A stretch of 64,000 nucleotides of DNA from CAYQNU01 sp964419055 (GCA_964419055.1 CAYQNU010000014.1:1-64000), one strand, 5' to 3'; positions 9,257 to 19,002 are shown, numbered from the stretch's first letter. Made by a program: numbers and translations. Notes: generated by a model not told the origin, from the letters alone.

Positions 9257-10552
9257 ATGGATACAGGAATAATTATAATTGCCATTGCCGTTTTCTTAGT
9301 AGTGGTGTTAGCGCTCACATCGGTATTGCTTTTTGCAAAAGCGAAGTTGATGCCGTCTGGAAAAATAAAAATTACTATCAATCACGACAAAGTGATTGAA
9401 GTAGATGGAGGAGGAACTTTATTATCTACATTAGGTAATGCAGGTATTTTTTTACCCTCTGCTTGTGGGGGTGGTGGTACTTGTTTACAATGCGTATGTC
9501 AAGTAAACAAAGGTGGAGGTGAAATTCTTCCAACAGAGATCCCTAACTTTTCTCGTAAACAAATAGCTGATCATTACCGTTTGGGATGCCAAGTGAAAGT
9601 TAAAGAGGATATGGATATTCACGTTCACGATGAAATTTTGGGTATTAAAGAATGGGAGGCAACTGTTGTTTCAAATTACAACGTAGCAACATTCATCAAA
9701 GAATTCATAGTGGAGATTCCAGAGGATATGAATTATAAAGCGGGTGGATATATTCAAATTAAGATTCCAGCTTGTGAAGTAAAATATTCAGATATGGATA
9801 TTTCTGCTCATCCACAAGATCACCCAGGTGAACCTCAAAAATTCAAAAAAGATTGGGATAAATTTAACTTGTGGCCTTTGGTTATGAAAAACGAAGAGGA
9901 AGTGGTTAGGGCTTATTCTATGGCTTCATACCCTGCCGAAGGTAGAAAAATTATGCTAAACGTTCGTGTAGCTACGCCACCCTGGGATAGAGCTAATAAC
10001 GGTTGGATGAAAGTAAATCCAGGTGTTGCATCATCTTATATCTTTAATTTAAAAGTTGGTGATAAATGCTTAATTTCAGGTCCTTATGGAGAGTTCTTTA
10101 TCAATGAAAGTGATGCTGAAATGTTATACATTGGTGGTGGAGCAGGAATGGCACCAATGCGATCGCATCTATATGAATTGTTCAAAACCATCAAAACTGG
10201 TAGAAAAGTAACGTATTGGTACGGAGGTAGAAGTAAAGGCGAGTTGTTCTACATTCACTACTTTAGAGACTTGGAAAGAGATTTTCCTAACTTTAAATTC
10301 TATTTGGTATTATCTGAGCCGTTGCCAGAAGACAATTGGCAAGTAATGAAAGATACCAACGATAGTGGAGATGGATTTGTAGGATTTGTTCACCAAGTGG
10401 TAATTGATCAATATTTAAGTAAACACGATTCACCAGAAGATATTGAATTCTATTTCTGTGGACCACCTATGATGAACAATGCCGTTGTAAAAATGTGCGA
10501 TGATTGGGGTGTTCCAAAAGAGAATGTTCGTTTTGACGACTTCGGAGGATAG
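9257..10552 (+). CDS. nqrF: Na+-NQR subunit F, NADH-oxidising subunit
   Basis: A 431-residue subunit that takes electrons from NADH. It has one N-terminal membrane helix (about 3-26), a ferredoxin-like domain with the 2Fe-2S ligands C70, C76, C79 and C111 (spacing identical to the Vibrio protein), an FAD-binding RAYSMASYP motif near 220, and an NADH-binding part with GGGAGMAPMRSHLYE and CGPPMM. The C-terminus RFDDFGG is typical. It closes the operon; a strong terminator begins 26 bases after the stop. Confidence 0.96.
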   Translation: MDTGIIIIAIAVFLVVVLALTSVLLFAKAKLMPSGKIKITINHDKVIEVDGGGTLLSTLGNAGIFLPSACGGGGTCLQCVCQVNKGGGEILPTEIPNFSRKQIADHYRLGCQVKVKEDMDIHVHDEILGIKEWEATVVSNYNVATFIKEFIVEIPEDMNYKAGGYIQIKIPACEVKYSDMDISAHPQDHPGEPQKFKKDWDKFNLWPLVMKNEEEVVRAYSMASYPAEGRKIMLNVRVATPPWDRANNGWMKVNPGVASSYIFNLKVGDKCLISGPYGEFFINESDAEMLYIGGGAGMAPMRSHLYELFKTIKTGRKVTYWYGGRSKGELFYIHYFRDLERDFPNFKFYLVLSEPLPEDNWQVMKDTNDSGDGFVGFVHQVVIDQYLSKHDSPEDIEFYFCGPPMMNNAVVKMCDDWGVPKENVRFDDFGG

Positions 10553-10577
10553 ACCATAATTATTTTATGTTAAAAGC

Positions 10578-10612
10578 AAGCTCAAACTGTACTGTTTGAG
10601 CTTTTTTGTTTT
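10578..10612 (+). terminator. Rho-independent terminator of the nqr operon
   Basis: A perfect 10-bp stem, AAGCTCAAAC at 10578-10587 and GTTTGAGCTT at 10594-10603, with a 6-base loop, is followed by TTTTGTTTTT. Confidence 0.92.
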
Positions 10613-10780
10613 TAAGTTAAAATATTGGATTGACAATATTTTGTTATTGACGCTTTTATAATTATAACTGTTAAAACTAAATTTTTAAATTCATTAATTT
10701 TTAATTCTAAAGATTTAAATCGTTTTATTTATATTTGAGTTATAGTTATTCCAACTTTTTTTCCTAAATTTCGCATTCAA

Positions 10781-13700
10781 ATGTTAGTTGATAGTCTATT
10801 GCGAAAGTTGAAAATACATTATATTTCACTTATTATTCTCGCTTTACTGCTTGTAAAAAGTAGTTTAGGACAATCTCATGCTGCCTATCATTTTATCGAA
10901 AATAAAGGTCAATGGCCAACTAACGTAAACTATAAAGCCGATCTTAAAAGTGGTTTTTTATATCTTGAAAATGATGGGTTGCTTTTTGATTTGTGTGATG
11001 GAGCTGCATTTAGTAAATACGTCAGAGGTCATTATGATAAATCCTTAAAAACAGAATTAGAATCTCTTAAATGGCACAGTTATAAAGTTAAATTTGTTGG
11101 CGGTCAACTCAATACGTCTAAACGCACCGATCTAAAAACCGAACATTATTACAACTACTTTTTGGGAAGTGATAGTTCTAAATGGGCCAGTGAGGCCTAT
11201 GGATATGGCGAGGTTATTTATGAAAATGTATATTCGAATATTGATTTCAAAATGTATTCGCAGTTGTTTAATTTGAAATATGATTTTATTGTAAAACCCA
11301 AAGGAAATCCCAATCAAATTAAATTGCACTACGAAGGGGTAGATAAAATAGCTATCATTAAAGGTAAATTGCATATTTATACACAAGTAAATCACGTCAT
11401 CGAAGATAGCCCTGTAGTGTATCAAATTGTAGATGGTAAAAAGGTTGAAATAGCGGCTCAATATCGAGATTATGGAAACAATACCATTGGGTTTGAATTA
11501 TTAGGCAAATACGATTCTTCCAAAGAATTAATAATTGATCCTACATTGATTTTTTCTACCTATTCGGGTTCGTTTTCTAATAATTTTGGTTACACGGCTA
11601 CCTTTGATTCAAAAGGGTTTTTATACTCTGGAAGCTCCGGTTTTGGAAATGCATACCCAACTACCATTGGGGCTTACGATGTTTCTTTTAACAACGGTAT
11701 TGTTGATATGGCCATTTCAAAATTTGACACTACCGGTCAGTTTTTAATTTTTTCAACCTATATAGGAGGTAATAGCGATGAATTACCGCACAGTTTGATA
11801 GTAAACAGTTTTGATGAATTGTTTATTTTTGGTACCACTAGCTCGTCAAATTACCCTACTACCACAAGTTGTTATGACAACACCTACAACGGAGGTACGC
11901 CTAATAATTTAACCAATGGACTTGGAGTTAATTATGTTAATGGATCGGATATAGTAGTGAGTAAATTAAATGCTGCGGGTTCGGTTTTAATGGCTTCTAC
12001 GTATATTGGTGGTTCACAAAACGATGGACTTAATTCAACCAATAACAATGCTACCCTGAATATTCTTCGGTATAATTATGCCGATGAAGTAAGGGGAGAA
12101 GTGGATATCGATAATAACAATAATATTTACATTGCAACTTGTACTCGAAGTGCCGATTTTCCTACGACTTCTGGAGTGTTTCAACCTACATATGGTGGTG
12201 GCGCGTTAGATGGAGTGGTGATGAAATTTGATAATAACCTTCAAAATTTGATTTGGTCAACCTTTTTAGGAGGTCCGTTACACGATGCCATTTATTCACT
12301 AGCTCTCGACAATAACGATGATATTTATGTAACGGGTGGAACGGAATCGAGTTTGTTTCCATTCACTACAAATGCTTTAGATACCGTTTATAATGGTGGT
12401 CGTTGTGATGGATTTGTGACGCATATTCAACAAAATGGTAGTCAAATCATCAGTTCTACTTTTGTAGGGACCGCTGCGTATGACCAAAGCTATTTTGTGG
12501 AATTAGATCGATATGATAACGTTTATTTATTAGGTCAAACTGAAGCTACCGATTCTAGCTTTATTAAAAACGTTACGTTTGCCAATTATGGTAGCGGCCA
12601 ATTTGTTACAAAGTTAACTCCCCAACTGGATTCTATTATTTATTCAACAGTTTTTGGGTCGGGTTCAGGAATAAATATTTCTCCAACTGCTTTTTTAGTG
12701 GATTTGTGCAATAAAATGTATCTAGCAGGGTGGGGTGGAGCCGTAAATAATTTAACGACTTTGGACAATAATGCGGGATATACTTTTGGAATGCCCATTA
12801 CCACAGATGCCATTCAAAGTACTACCGATGGTAGTGATTTTTACATTATGGTGCTAGAGGATGATGGGTCAGGTGTGGTATATGGATCTTATTTTGGAGG
12901 TGCTGTGAGTGCCGAACACGTAGACGGTGGTACCAGTAGATTTGACAATAAAGGAAAGGTGTATCAAGCTATGTGTGCGGGATGCGGTAATAATTCAGAT
13001 ATGCCAATTAGTGCGGGTGCCTTATCAGCAACCAATAACAACAGTTGTAATTTGGGTGTTTTTAAAATGGATTTTAACCTTCCTGTTGTAGTAGCTGATT
13101 TTGATGTAGACCCTATTGGTTGTGCACCTTTTACTACTCAATTAACCAACACGAGTTTATCTCAATTGAATACTAGTTTCTCTTGGAATTTTGGAGACAA
13201 CACGTTTTCTTCTGTTGAAAATCCAACACATACCTACACAACCCCTGGAACATATACCATTACCTTGATTTTGCAAGATACGGCAACTTGTAATTTTGGA
13301 GATACCATCCAAAAAGAGATAATCATTTTAGGCAATTCGGTGTCTACACTTCAAACAGAAGAGATATGCCAGGGGGAGCAAGTTCAAATTGGTATTTTAC
13401 CGGTTGGAAATCCTGCCATTACCTATCAATGGTTGCCCAATCAGTTCTTAACAGATCCAACCATTTCTAATCCTTTTTCCAATCCTAACAACACGATTCA
13501 ATATACTTTATTGATTTCAGACGGTATTTGTACGGATACGGTACATCAAACTGTTCAGGTAAATATACCTCAATTGGCCGTTTCAAACGACACTATTTTG
13601 TGTACTCCCAATGAGGTCGTTACGCTTTTAGCCAATTCTTTTGGCACGAGTTCAACGTATCAGTGGTCTTCTACGAATCAGTTTTTAGATCAACTTAATT

Positions 13701-14584
13701 CAAACCTTACCGATAATTTTATAACGGTAAGCCCTTCAGTAAATACTACCTATTACGTGCAAATCGAAAACGGTGGTTGTTTTGCAATAGACAGTGTTTT
13801 TGTACAAATTGCAGCATCCTCTTTGCAATTATCCAGTGATGCCGTTATTTGTATAGGCGACTCTGTTGTTTTGAATGCCCAAAGCGCTTCACCCAATGAT
13901 ATTTTACAATTTGTATGGTCTCCTGCATCAATTATTTCTGGAAGTGTTATAGGATCATCTGTAACAGTAGAGCCAACAACTTCTCAATATGTATATGTAA
14001 CGGCTACCAACAGTGTAGGGTGTATCATTCAAGATTCGGTATTTGTTGGAGTGGACAATTTACCGATTACAAATGTGAATGCCACCGCCTCTGCCGACAC
14101 TATTTTTGAAGGCAATACAGTGCAATTAAATGTTACTCCTTCGGGATATTCGTATAGTTGGACACCCGTTGAAGGTTTGAATAATGCCACTATACAAAAT
14201 CCTGTTGCTACTCCTGGACAAACCACCACCTATTATGTGACGGTAAGTTCTAATGGTTGTAGTAAACTAGATTCGGTAACTATTTTTGTCAAGGAAGTCG
14301 TTTGTGGACCACCTGATTTATTCATTCCGAATGCCTTTACACCAAATGTGGATAATAAAAACGACCATTTATATGTAAGAGGCAACAACCTTACTGAAGT
14401 GATATTTAGAATTTATGATCGTTGGGGAGAGTTGGTATTTGAAACCTATGACCAAAGCATTGGATGGGATGGAACTTTCAAAGGGAAACCGTGTGATCCT
14501 GCCGTTTTTGTGTATTATGTAGAAGTGTTGTGCGTTGACAACGAAAAGTATTTTGAGAAAGGAAATATTACGTTGATTCGATGA
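10781..14584 (+). CDS. Large secreted adhesin-like protein: DUF7948, SBBP-like, PKD and CHU_C domains
   Basis: A 1267-residue protein with a signal peptide ending near residue 31 (LLLVKSSLGQ). Residues 36-270 hold the FIENKGQWPTNV start and later strands of the domain that precedes SBBP beta-propeller repeats in Bacteroidota. Repeats with phrases such as FSTYIGG, ASTYIGG and WSTFLGG fill about 270-770. A PKD-type domain (FSWNFGDNTFSSVENPTHTY) lies near 805-825, then Ig-like segments. The last 85 residues (FIPNAFTPNVDNKNDHL and RIYDRWGELVFE) form a gliding-motility-associated CHU_C domain, so export by the type IX system is expected. A TATATTTG -7 box lies at 10730-10737. The ligand is unknown. 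Confidence 0.85.
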   Translation: MLVDSLLRKLKIHYISLIILALLLVKSSLGQSHAAYHFIENKGQWPTNVNYKADLKSGFLYLENDGLLFDLCDGAAFSKYVRGHYDKSLKTELESLKWHSYKVKFVGGQLNTSKRTDLKTEHYYNYFLGSDSSKWASEAYGYGEVIYENVYSNIDFKMYSQLFNLKYDFIVKPKGNPNQIKLHYEGVDKIAIIKGKLHIYTQVNHVIEDSPVVYQIVDGKKVEIAAQYRDYGNNTIGFELLGKYDSSKELIIDPTLIFSTYSGSFSNNFGYTATFDSKGFLYSGSSGFGNAYPTTIGAYDVSFNNGIVDMAISKFDTTGQFLIFSTYIGGNSDELPHSLIVNSFDELFIFGTTSSSNYPTTTSCYDNTYNGGTPNNLTNGLGVNYVNGSDIVVSKLNAAGSVLMASTYIGGSQNDGLNSTNNNATLNILRYNYADEVRGEVDIDNNNNIYIATCTRSADFPTTSGVFQPTYGGGALDGVVMKFDNNLQNLIWSTFLGGPLHDAIYSLALDNNDDIYVTGGTESSLFPFTTNALDTVYNGGRCDGFVTHIQQNGSQIISSTFVGTAAYDQSYFVELDRYDNVYLLGQTEATDSSFIKNVTFANYGSGQFVTKLTPQLDSIIYSTVFGSGSGINISPTAFLVDLCNKMYLAGWGGAVNNLTTLDNNAGYTFGMPITTDAIQSTTDGSDFYIMVLEDDGSGVVYGSYFGGAVSAEHVDGGTSRFDNKGKVYQAMCAGCGNNSDMPISAGALSATNNNSCNLGVFKMDFNLPVVVADFDVDPIGCAPFTTQLTNTSLSQLNTSFSWNFGDNTFSSVENPTHTYTTPGTYTITLILQDTATCNFGDTIQKEIIILGNSVSTLQTEEICQGEQVQIGILPVGNPAITYQWLPNQFLTDPTISNPFSNPNNTIQYTLLISDGICTDTVHQTVQVNIPQLAVSNDTILCTPNEVVTLLANSFGTSSTYQWSSTNQFLDQLNSNLTDNFITVSPSVNTTYYVQIENGGCFAIDSVFVQIAASSLQLSSDAVICIGDSVVLNAQSASPNDILQFVWSPASIISGSVIGSSVTVEPTTSQYVYVTATNSVGCIIQDSVFVGVDNLPITNVNATASADTIFEGNTVQLNVTPSGYSYSWTPVEGLNNATIQNPVATPGQTTTYYVTVSSNGCSKLDSVTIFVKEVVCGPPDLFIPNAFTPNVDNKNDHLYVRGNNLTEVIFRIYDRWGELVFETYDQSIGWDGTFKGKPCDPAVFVYYVEVLCVDNEKYFEKGNITLIR

Positions 14585-14679
14585 TGATGGATTAATTAAA
14601 TTATCTATTTTTTTGATATTTAACTAAAAAAAATTTCTGATTGTCGTTATTCAATGAATTACTTTTAAACGAATAACAC

Positions 14680-15171
14680 TTATTTCAATTGTATGGGAAT
14701 CCAAATTTCCTCTTCGGAGTTGGGGTCGTTGTTGATGTATTTGTCACCCAACACTTCAAAATGCGGTCTATGATCCAATGCATAAATAGAGGATGGGAGC
14801 CAAGTACCCAAAATGTATTGAAAAATGGAAGGGTCGGTGTTCAACCCTTTGTAATCAAAAACGGCATATAAACCGCCCAGCAAAATCATCGTTTCCAGTT
14901 CCTTAGGAATGGCATCAAAAGAGGAGACTTCCACAGCAGCCCAACGTTCGAATTCATTGGTGGGCTTAAAATCAACAAAATGATTGGGTGCGTAATTAAC
15001 CAACGAGATTAAATCTTTAGTCACACTATTGTTGATTTCTCCTCTTTTAGGCATAAATTGCCGCCATAGCTCACCAATGGTATAATTTACAAAACTCATC
15101 GTTTGCCGCATACCCACCAATTTTTTTTCGGTTAAGGTTTCTATTCTAGGCGTTATGTTTGAAGTGTTCAT
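14680..15171 (-). CDS. GyrI-like / AraC effector-binding domain protein
   Basis: A 163-residue cytosolic protein made of a single effector-binding (GyrI-like) domain. PRIETLTEKKLVGMRQTMSF at the N-terminus and FERWAAVEVSSFDAIPKELET in the middle are typical. Such stand-alone domains bind small hydrophobic ligands and have no DNA-binding part. I start it at the ATG at 15171 because the family pattern begins there; an in-frame ATG at 15216 would overlap the upstream gene by 20 bases. It is last of three small minus-strand genes. Confidence 0.75.
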   Translation of the reverse strand: MNTSNITPRIETLTEKKLVGMRQTMSFVNYTIGELWRQFMPKRGEINNSVTKDLISLVNYAPNHFVDFKPTNEFERWAAVEVSSFDAIPKELETMILLGGLYAVFDYKGLNTDPSIFQYILGTWLPSSIYALDHRPHFEVLGDKYINNDPNSEEEIWIPIQLK

Positions 15172-15196
15172 TTGGGTTGACGTTTTGGATAATAAG

Positions 15197-15853
15197 TTAT
15201 GGGTATTCAAATCCAAATTCGAAGTAAATCAATTTGTCATCACAGAAAGTATAAGTTGCATAATAGATAGGCATATTGTTGCTTTTTAAGATTTTTGTTT
15301 TACTATCTTTTGGATTTTCAATTCTATAATAAATCTCAATACAGTTTTCTGTACTTTCAACTACAGTATAGCAATTTCCAAGTTTGTCAACAACTTGCTG
15401 TTTTGACAACCCAAGTTTAATTCCTTTTTCCGTTTGAAAAGTCTCTACTTTTAGTTGTTTATATCCGTATTTAGCTTTGGTTGAATTAGAAACGCTGAAT
15501 ACAGAAATTTGGTTTTTTCCATCTCCTGGATGTTGAGTCAATGTTAGAGTTTCAGTATCCATAAGAGAATAGAAATGATATTGTTCTTTTTCATCAATTT
15601 TATTATCTATACCTATGACTTGGTCAGCACTTTTGGAATTTTTCAATATAATCCCGTTTATTGAATTATCGGGATAAAGAAAGTCACAGTTTTTGTTTTT
15701 TAGTCTTTCAATTGCTTCACTTAGTAGTCTCAAGTGTTTGTCTGGTTCGGGCATAAATTCAAGTCTGTCGCTTTTACTTACAGCTTTTGTTTGTAAATTA
15801 TTGCAGCTTATTATTAAGAAAGCAAGAATTAGAGTTAATAAGGGTAAGTTCAT
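15197..15853 (-). CDS. Predicted lipoprotein, function unknown
   Basis: A 218-residue protein with a lipoprotein signal: a hydrophobic N-terminus and the lipobox IISC, with Cys16 as the predicted lipidated residue. The rest is mixed alpha/beta with no domain I recognise; a QQVVDKLGNCYTVV segment near 153 resembles the repeated strand-helix pattern of SmpA/BamE-like small periplasmic domains, but this is only a resemblance. It starts one base before the stop of the upstream membrane protein gene and is probably co-transcribed with it. Confidence 0.6.
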   Translation of the reverse strand: MNLPLLTLILAFLIISCNNLQTKAVSKSDRLEFMPEPDKHLRLLSEAIERLKNKNCDFLYPDNSINGIILKNSKSADQVIGIDNKIDEKEQYHFYSLMDTETLTLTQHPGDGKNQISVFSVSNSTKAKYGYKQLKVETFQTEKGIKLGLSKQQVVDKLGNCYTVVESTENCIEIYYRIENPKDSKTKILKSNNMPIYYATYTFCDDKLIYFEFGFEYP

Positions 15854-15854
15854 T

Positions 15855-16202
15855 TCAAATGTTTTTTATTAAAATATAGGGTATAAAAATCAAGTAAACC
15901 ATAATTAGAAAGATTGCGACTATCAAGTATGATTTCTGAAAATCAAATCGTTCTTTTTTTACTGCATTCCTAAAAAGCACAAATAATCCTAACAAAAGAA
16001 TCACTAAATCAATCGTTACCATTGCTAATAGAGTGAAGTTAGAATACATTCTTGGTCCTGCAGCTGGTTCTATACAACATAACCAACCCAGTATTAAACT
16101 TAAGACATATAATCCAACTGTCAATCCACTTGTAATTATTAAAACTAGGCTAAAGTGGAGAAAGTTTAATTTTTGAGAAAATATGTTTTTCAAATCATTC
16201 AT
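15855..16202 (-). CDS. Small membrane protein, function unknown
   Basis: A 115-residue protein with three hydrophobic segments (about 16-38, 51-76 and 88-112), the last ending near the C-terminus. The loop between the first two contains CCIEPAAGPRMY. No family is recognised. It is first of the three-gene minus-strand group ending at 14680. The 250 bases upstream of its start hold no gene; I see no clear promoter box there. Confidence 0.55.
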   Translation of the reverse strand: MNDLKNIFSQKLNFLHFSLVLIITSGLTVGLYVLSLILGWLCCIEPAAGPRMYSNFTLLAMVTIDLVILLLGLFVLFRNAVKKERFDFQKSYLIVAIFLIMVYLIFIPYILIKNI

Positions 16203-16456
16203 TTTTAATACTTTAAGTTCCTGTTTAACAGGCTAATAATTTATCGTTTTAAAATTTATTTATCTTTCTTTCTGAACTATCAAGAAAAATCGGAAGTTGA
16301 AAATAAAGATTTGGTTTTTAATTAACCAACAATATCAATGTTAATATACACCATTTTTGATACCTTCTGTTTTGGCATAAATTGCTTCGAAGGTACGTCA
16401 ATAATTTATTTAGTAAAATTTAAACAATACAACATTTTATCTAAGGGTATTTTCTA

Positions 16457-17725
16457 TTATTTGGAATGAATTAATTTTTCATTAATTCTCCATGGTTTCG
16501 GAAAGAAAACCCATTTGTCATTAACATAACAAAAAACTTTAAAGCTTATTCCAAATTCTGATTTTTCGTTTTCAAGAAATGTAACCTCATAAAATTCAAC
16601 ATTATAATTAAAATACCCTTTTTGTGCTAATTCAACTAATCCTCCAGCAATGTTGTTTACGCCATTATTAAGCACCATAGTATTTGTTTTAATTACTCGA
16701 AAGCTTTTCTTGCTTGGATAAAGAGGTTGTAGATGTTCTTTTGTCAATACTTCAAATTGCGTGCAGTACATTGCGAAGAACTTTTTATAAATCGACTTGT
16801 CAAAAATGGCTTTACAATCCAAAAGAGTTGGGTGGGCATTAAGAAGTAAATTGTTTAAGCTGGCATTTTCTTTTAGGTACTGACTGAAATATTCATTAGG
16901 ACTCGGGAAAATTTGATTTGAATTCTCTTTTTCAAATTCGTTAAGAGTATTTAGAAATTCGGTTTTATGTTTATTCCACCTAGATACCTTTTTTTCGGTT
17001 TCAAAGTGATTAGTTAATTCTTCAAATAACTCGTCAAGGTCAGCGGATTTGTCAATTCTTGATGCTTGTTTGACATTTAAAAGAAGCCCTAGTGATTCAA
17101 ATCCAAGTTTTGGAAAAATCAGCTGTCTTATCTTTAAATTATCTATAGCCCAAGATGCTCCCATTTCATTCAAACATACTTCACTTCTTTTATAATTTTC
17201 ACTTATCATTAAAAAAGAAAAGTTCGCAGTTAATAGATTTTTTCTAATATGATTTCTGAAATCTTCTCCTGTTTTAATGCCAAGTCCGTCAATTGAAGTA
17301 CAAAACACTTGGTCATATCTCAATCCACACCCAAGTATTAATATTTTTTCAATGAATTGTTCAATAATGAAATGGTCTTTGGACGAATGACTTATAAAAA
17401 TTGAGGATGATTTTTTTTCTATTTTAAGTTCAGTCATATTTTTTTCCATGTTAAAATGATTTGAAAACCCACCTTTTTTAATAAATCGAGAAGTATTTGA
17501 GTTGATTTCTAAGGACTTATATTCTTTACTTTCGTCAAGAATGTTGCCAATATTTTCTTTTGATTGGCAGAAATCAATAATGAAATTCTTTAAAAAAATA
17601 TAATCATCAGTTAATATATTTAATTTGTTAGAAATATATAAATCGCTAAAATTTTTGTTTTTATGTACTACATAAAAATTCAAAATCTCATCTAACTTTG
17701 ATATTTCCTCGCTTTTTAATTCCAT
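16457..17725 (-). CDS. TIR-domain protein with a C-terminal domain of unknown function
   Basis: A 422-residue cytosolic protein. Residues about 107-240 form a TIR domain: SSIFISHSSKDHF opens it, and SEVCLNEMGASW carries the predicted NAD-cleaving glutamate, E187. Bacterial TIR domains commonly cleave NAD+ or make cyclic ADP-ribose signals in anti-phage responses. The N-terminal 106 residues are helical and charged. Residues 250-422 form a separate part that ends with strands and the phrase VNDKWVFFPKPWRI, somewhat like an NTF2 fold; I do not recognise it. It lies alone on the minus strand, next to a J-domain gene. Codon use is very AT-rich compared with the nqr genes. Confidence 0.8.
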   Translation of the reverse strand: MELKSEEISKLDEILNFYVVHKNKNFSDLYISNKLNILTDDYIFLKNFIIDFCQSKENIGNILDESKEYKSLEINSNTSRFIKKGGFSNHFNMEKNMTELKIEKKSSSIFISHSSKDHFIIEQFIEKILILGCGLRYDQVFCTSIDGLGIKTGEDFRNHIRKNLLTANFSFLMISENYKRSEVCLNEMGASWAIDNLKIRQLIFPKLGFESLGLLLNVKQASRIDKSADLDELFEELTNHFETEKKVSRWNKHKTEFLNTLNEFEKENSNQIFPSPNEYFSQYLKENASLNNLLLNAHPTLLDCKAIFDKSIYKKFFAMYCTQFEVLTKEHLQPLYPSKKSFRVIKTNTMVLNNGVNNIAGGLVELAQKGYFNYNVEFYEVTFLENEKSEFGISFKVFCYVNDKWVFFPKPWRINEKLIHSK

Positions 17726-17896
17726 TATATTATTGACTTTTTACAATTCATTAAAAACAAAAATAGTCAATTTAGGTCTAATCATCTTGGAATTAATTTT
17801 TCTTTGGAAACATAATTAATTCTTAAAACTATTTAACCTAACAATAGAATCAAAAAACATCAAAGATTATTGATTAATTGTTTTTATTTGTGTTAT

Positions 17897-18526
17897 TTAT
17901 TTTAAAACCCTAAAAATAAACTTTGTAACATAAAAAAGTAGCACTAAAATAGCTAAAATTAGAAATCCAAAATTTTTAATTAAAATAATCATAACTAAAA
18001 TAAATACAACTACCAAAATGACAGTTAAAAAGTCAACAGAATATGATTTTTGTTTAACTTTCTTCTTCTTTACATGCGATTGATTAATTTTTATTTCATT
18101 AAAATCACTTGAAGATTTATTTTGGGTTTCATCATTTTCAATATTATTTTGTATGTTATTTATTTTGCTTTTTAGATTATTTATCTCGTTTACTAATTCT
18201 TTTTCGCGAAGATTTTTTTCCTTGATTGTTTTTTTATAACTCGTAATTATTTTAGTGTAGTTACTTACAATAGCAGAATAATCTTCATAAGTAACGTTAA
18301 AATGACTTGAACTTGTTTTGTTTAAATTTGGGTTGTAATTTTGTCTTTTTTGAGGGTCAGATAGAGTTTCATATGCTTCGTGGAGTAGATTGAAAATTAC
18401 ATTAGATTCTTTCGAATTATTATGCAAATCAGGATGTAAAATTTTACTTAATTTTCTGTAAGCTTTTTTGATGTCATCAATAGATGCATTTTCTTCAATT
18501 TGTAAAATTTGATAGTATGTGAGCAT
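17897..18526 (-). CDS. Membrane-anchored J-domain (DnaJ-like) protein
   Basis: A 209-residue protein. Residues 1-67 are a J-domain with the HPD motif (KILHPDLHNN), the part that stimulates Hsp70 ATPase activity. Residues about 85-140 are a Lys/Glu/Asn-rich coiled coil. Two adjacent hydrophobic segments at about 163-207 anchor the C-terminus. There is no Gly/Phe region, zinc finger or substrate-binding domain, so it is a specialised co-chaperone that would recruit DnaK to the membrane. It lies 171 bases upstream of the TIR gene in the same orientation. Confidence 0.8.
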   Translation of the reverse strand: MLTYYQILQIEENASIDDIKKAYRKLSKILHPDLHNNSKESNVIFNLLHEAYETLSDPQKRQNYNPNLNKTSSSHFNVTYEDYSAIVSNYTKIITSYKKTIKEKNLREKELVNEINNLKSKINNIQNNIENDETQNKSSSDFNEIKINQSHVKKKKVKQKSYSVDFLTVILVVVFILVMIILIKNFGFLILAILVLLFYVTKFIFRVLK

Positions 18527-18586
18527 ATTGGATGCAATTATAACAATTTAATTAAGATTTCATTTTAAAAGATTTCATTTTTGAAA

Positions 18587-18665
18587 GTTCCCCATCTCTA
18601 AATAAATGTTAAAACACCTTCTCCAATTATACTATCAAACTAATTGATTTCGATTGAGAGGCTAA
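18587..18665. repeat. Direct repeat, copy 1 (diverged)
   Basis: Begins GTTCCCCATCT and contains TGTTAAAACACCTT, then ATACTATC and ACTAATTG. A second copy at 19003-19080 follows the same order of blocks with about 70 percent identity by eye. Together they bracket the candidate small RNA and 330 bases of non-coding sequence. Confidence 0.65.
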
Positions 18666-18738
18666 TAATTCTTCATTTTTTTCTGCCAGGTTTTTAGGTG
18701 TTCTTTTGTTTTATAGTAGTTTAATAAGTTTAATTTGT

Positions 18739-18769
18739 TTGCATTTTCAAACTAACTTTCTTATCTTTG
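18739..18769 (+). promoter_or_regulatory. Consensus promoter with no gene close downstream
   Basis: TTG at 18739-18741 and TATCTTTG at 18762-18769 with a 20-base spacer fit the Bacteroidota TTG / TAnnTTTG promoter. Transcription would start near 18775. The next coding start (guaB) is 385 bases away and has its own promoter. Confidence 0.7.
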
Positions 18770-18774
18770 TATCA

Positions 18775-18826
18775 TCTTATTCCCATTAGTCCCTGAAGCA
18801 ATTCAAACTAGTGGGTTTCGTTTTTT
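18775..18826 (+). ncRNA. Candidate small RNA ending in a Rho-independent terminator
   Basis: From the predicted start near 18775 the transcript would fold into an outer 9-bp stem (CCCATTAGT at 18782-18790 with ACTAGTGGG at 18807-18815, one G-U pair) around an inner TGAA/TTCA stem capped by a GCAA tetraloop (GNRA type). TTTCGTTTTTT follows at once, as in a terminator. The RNA would be about 50 bases. It may be a free small RNA or a premature-termination leader; no family is recognised. Confidence 0.5.
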
Positions 18827-19002
18827 ATAGGCCTACCATTTTAAACGTAATCATTTTTACTTTTTGCATTTCTTCAATTGTCCATTTCAAAAAAATATTT
18901 TGCTCTGTAATTAAAAGACTTTATAGAGATAATTATTTTCCAAATTTACATTTATTTGCAATTCAACTAATTTCTACAAGCTAAATATATTATTTGAAAC
19001 CG

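Noticed and set aside
10703..10737. Full promoter before the adhesin-like gene
   Set aside because: TATATTTG fits the -7 box, but no TTG is found at the -33 distance, so I only mention it with the gene.
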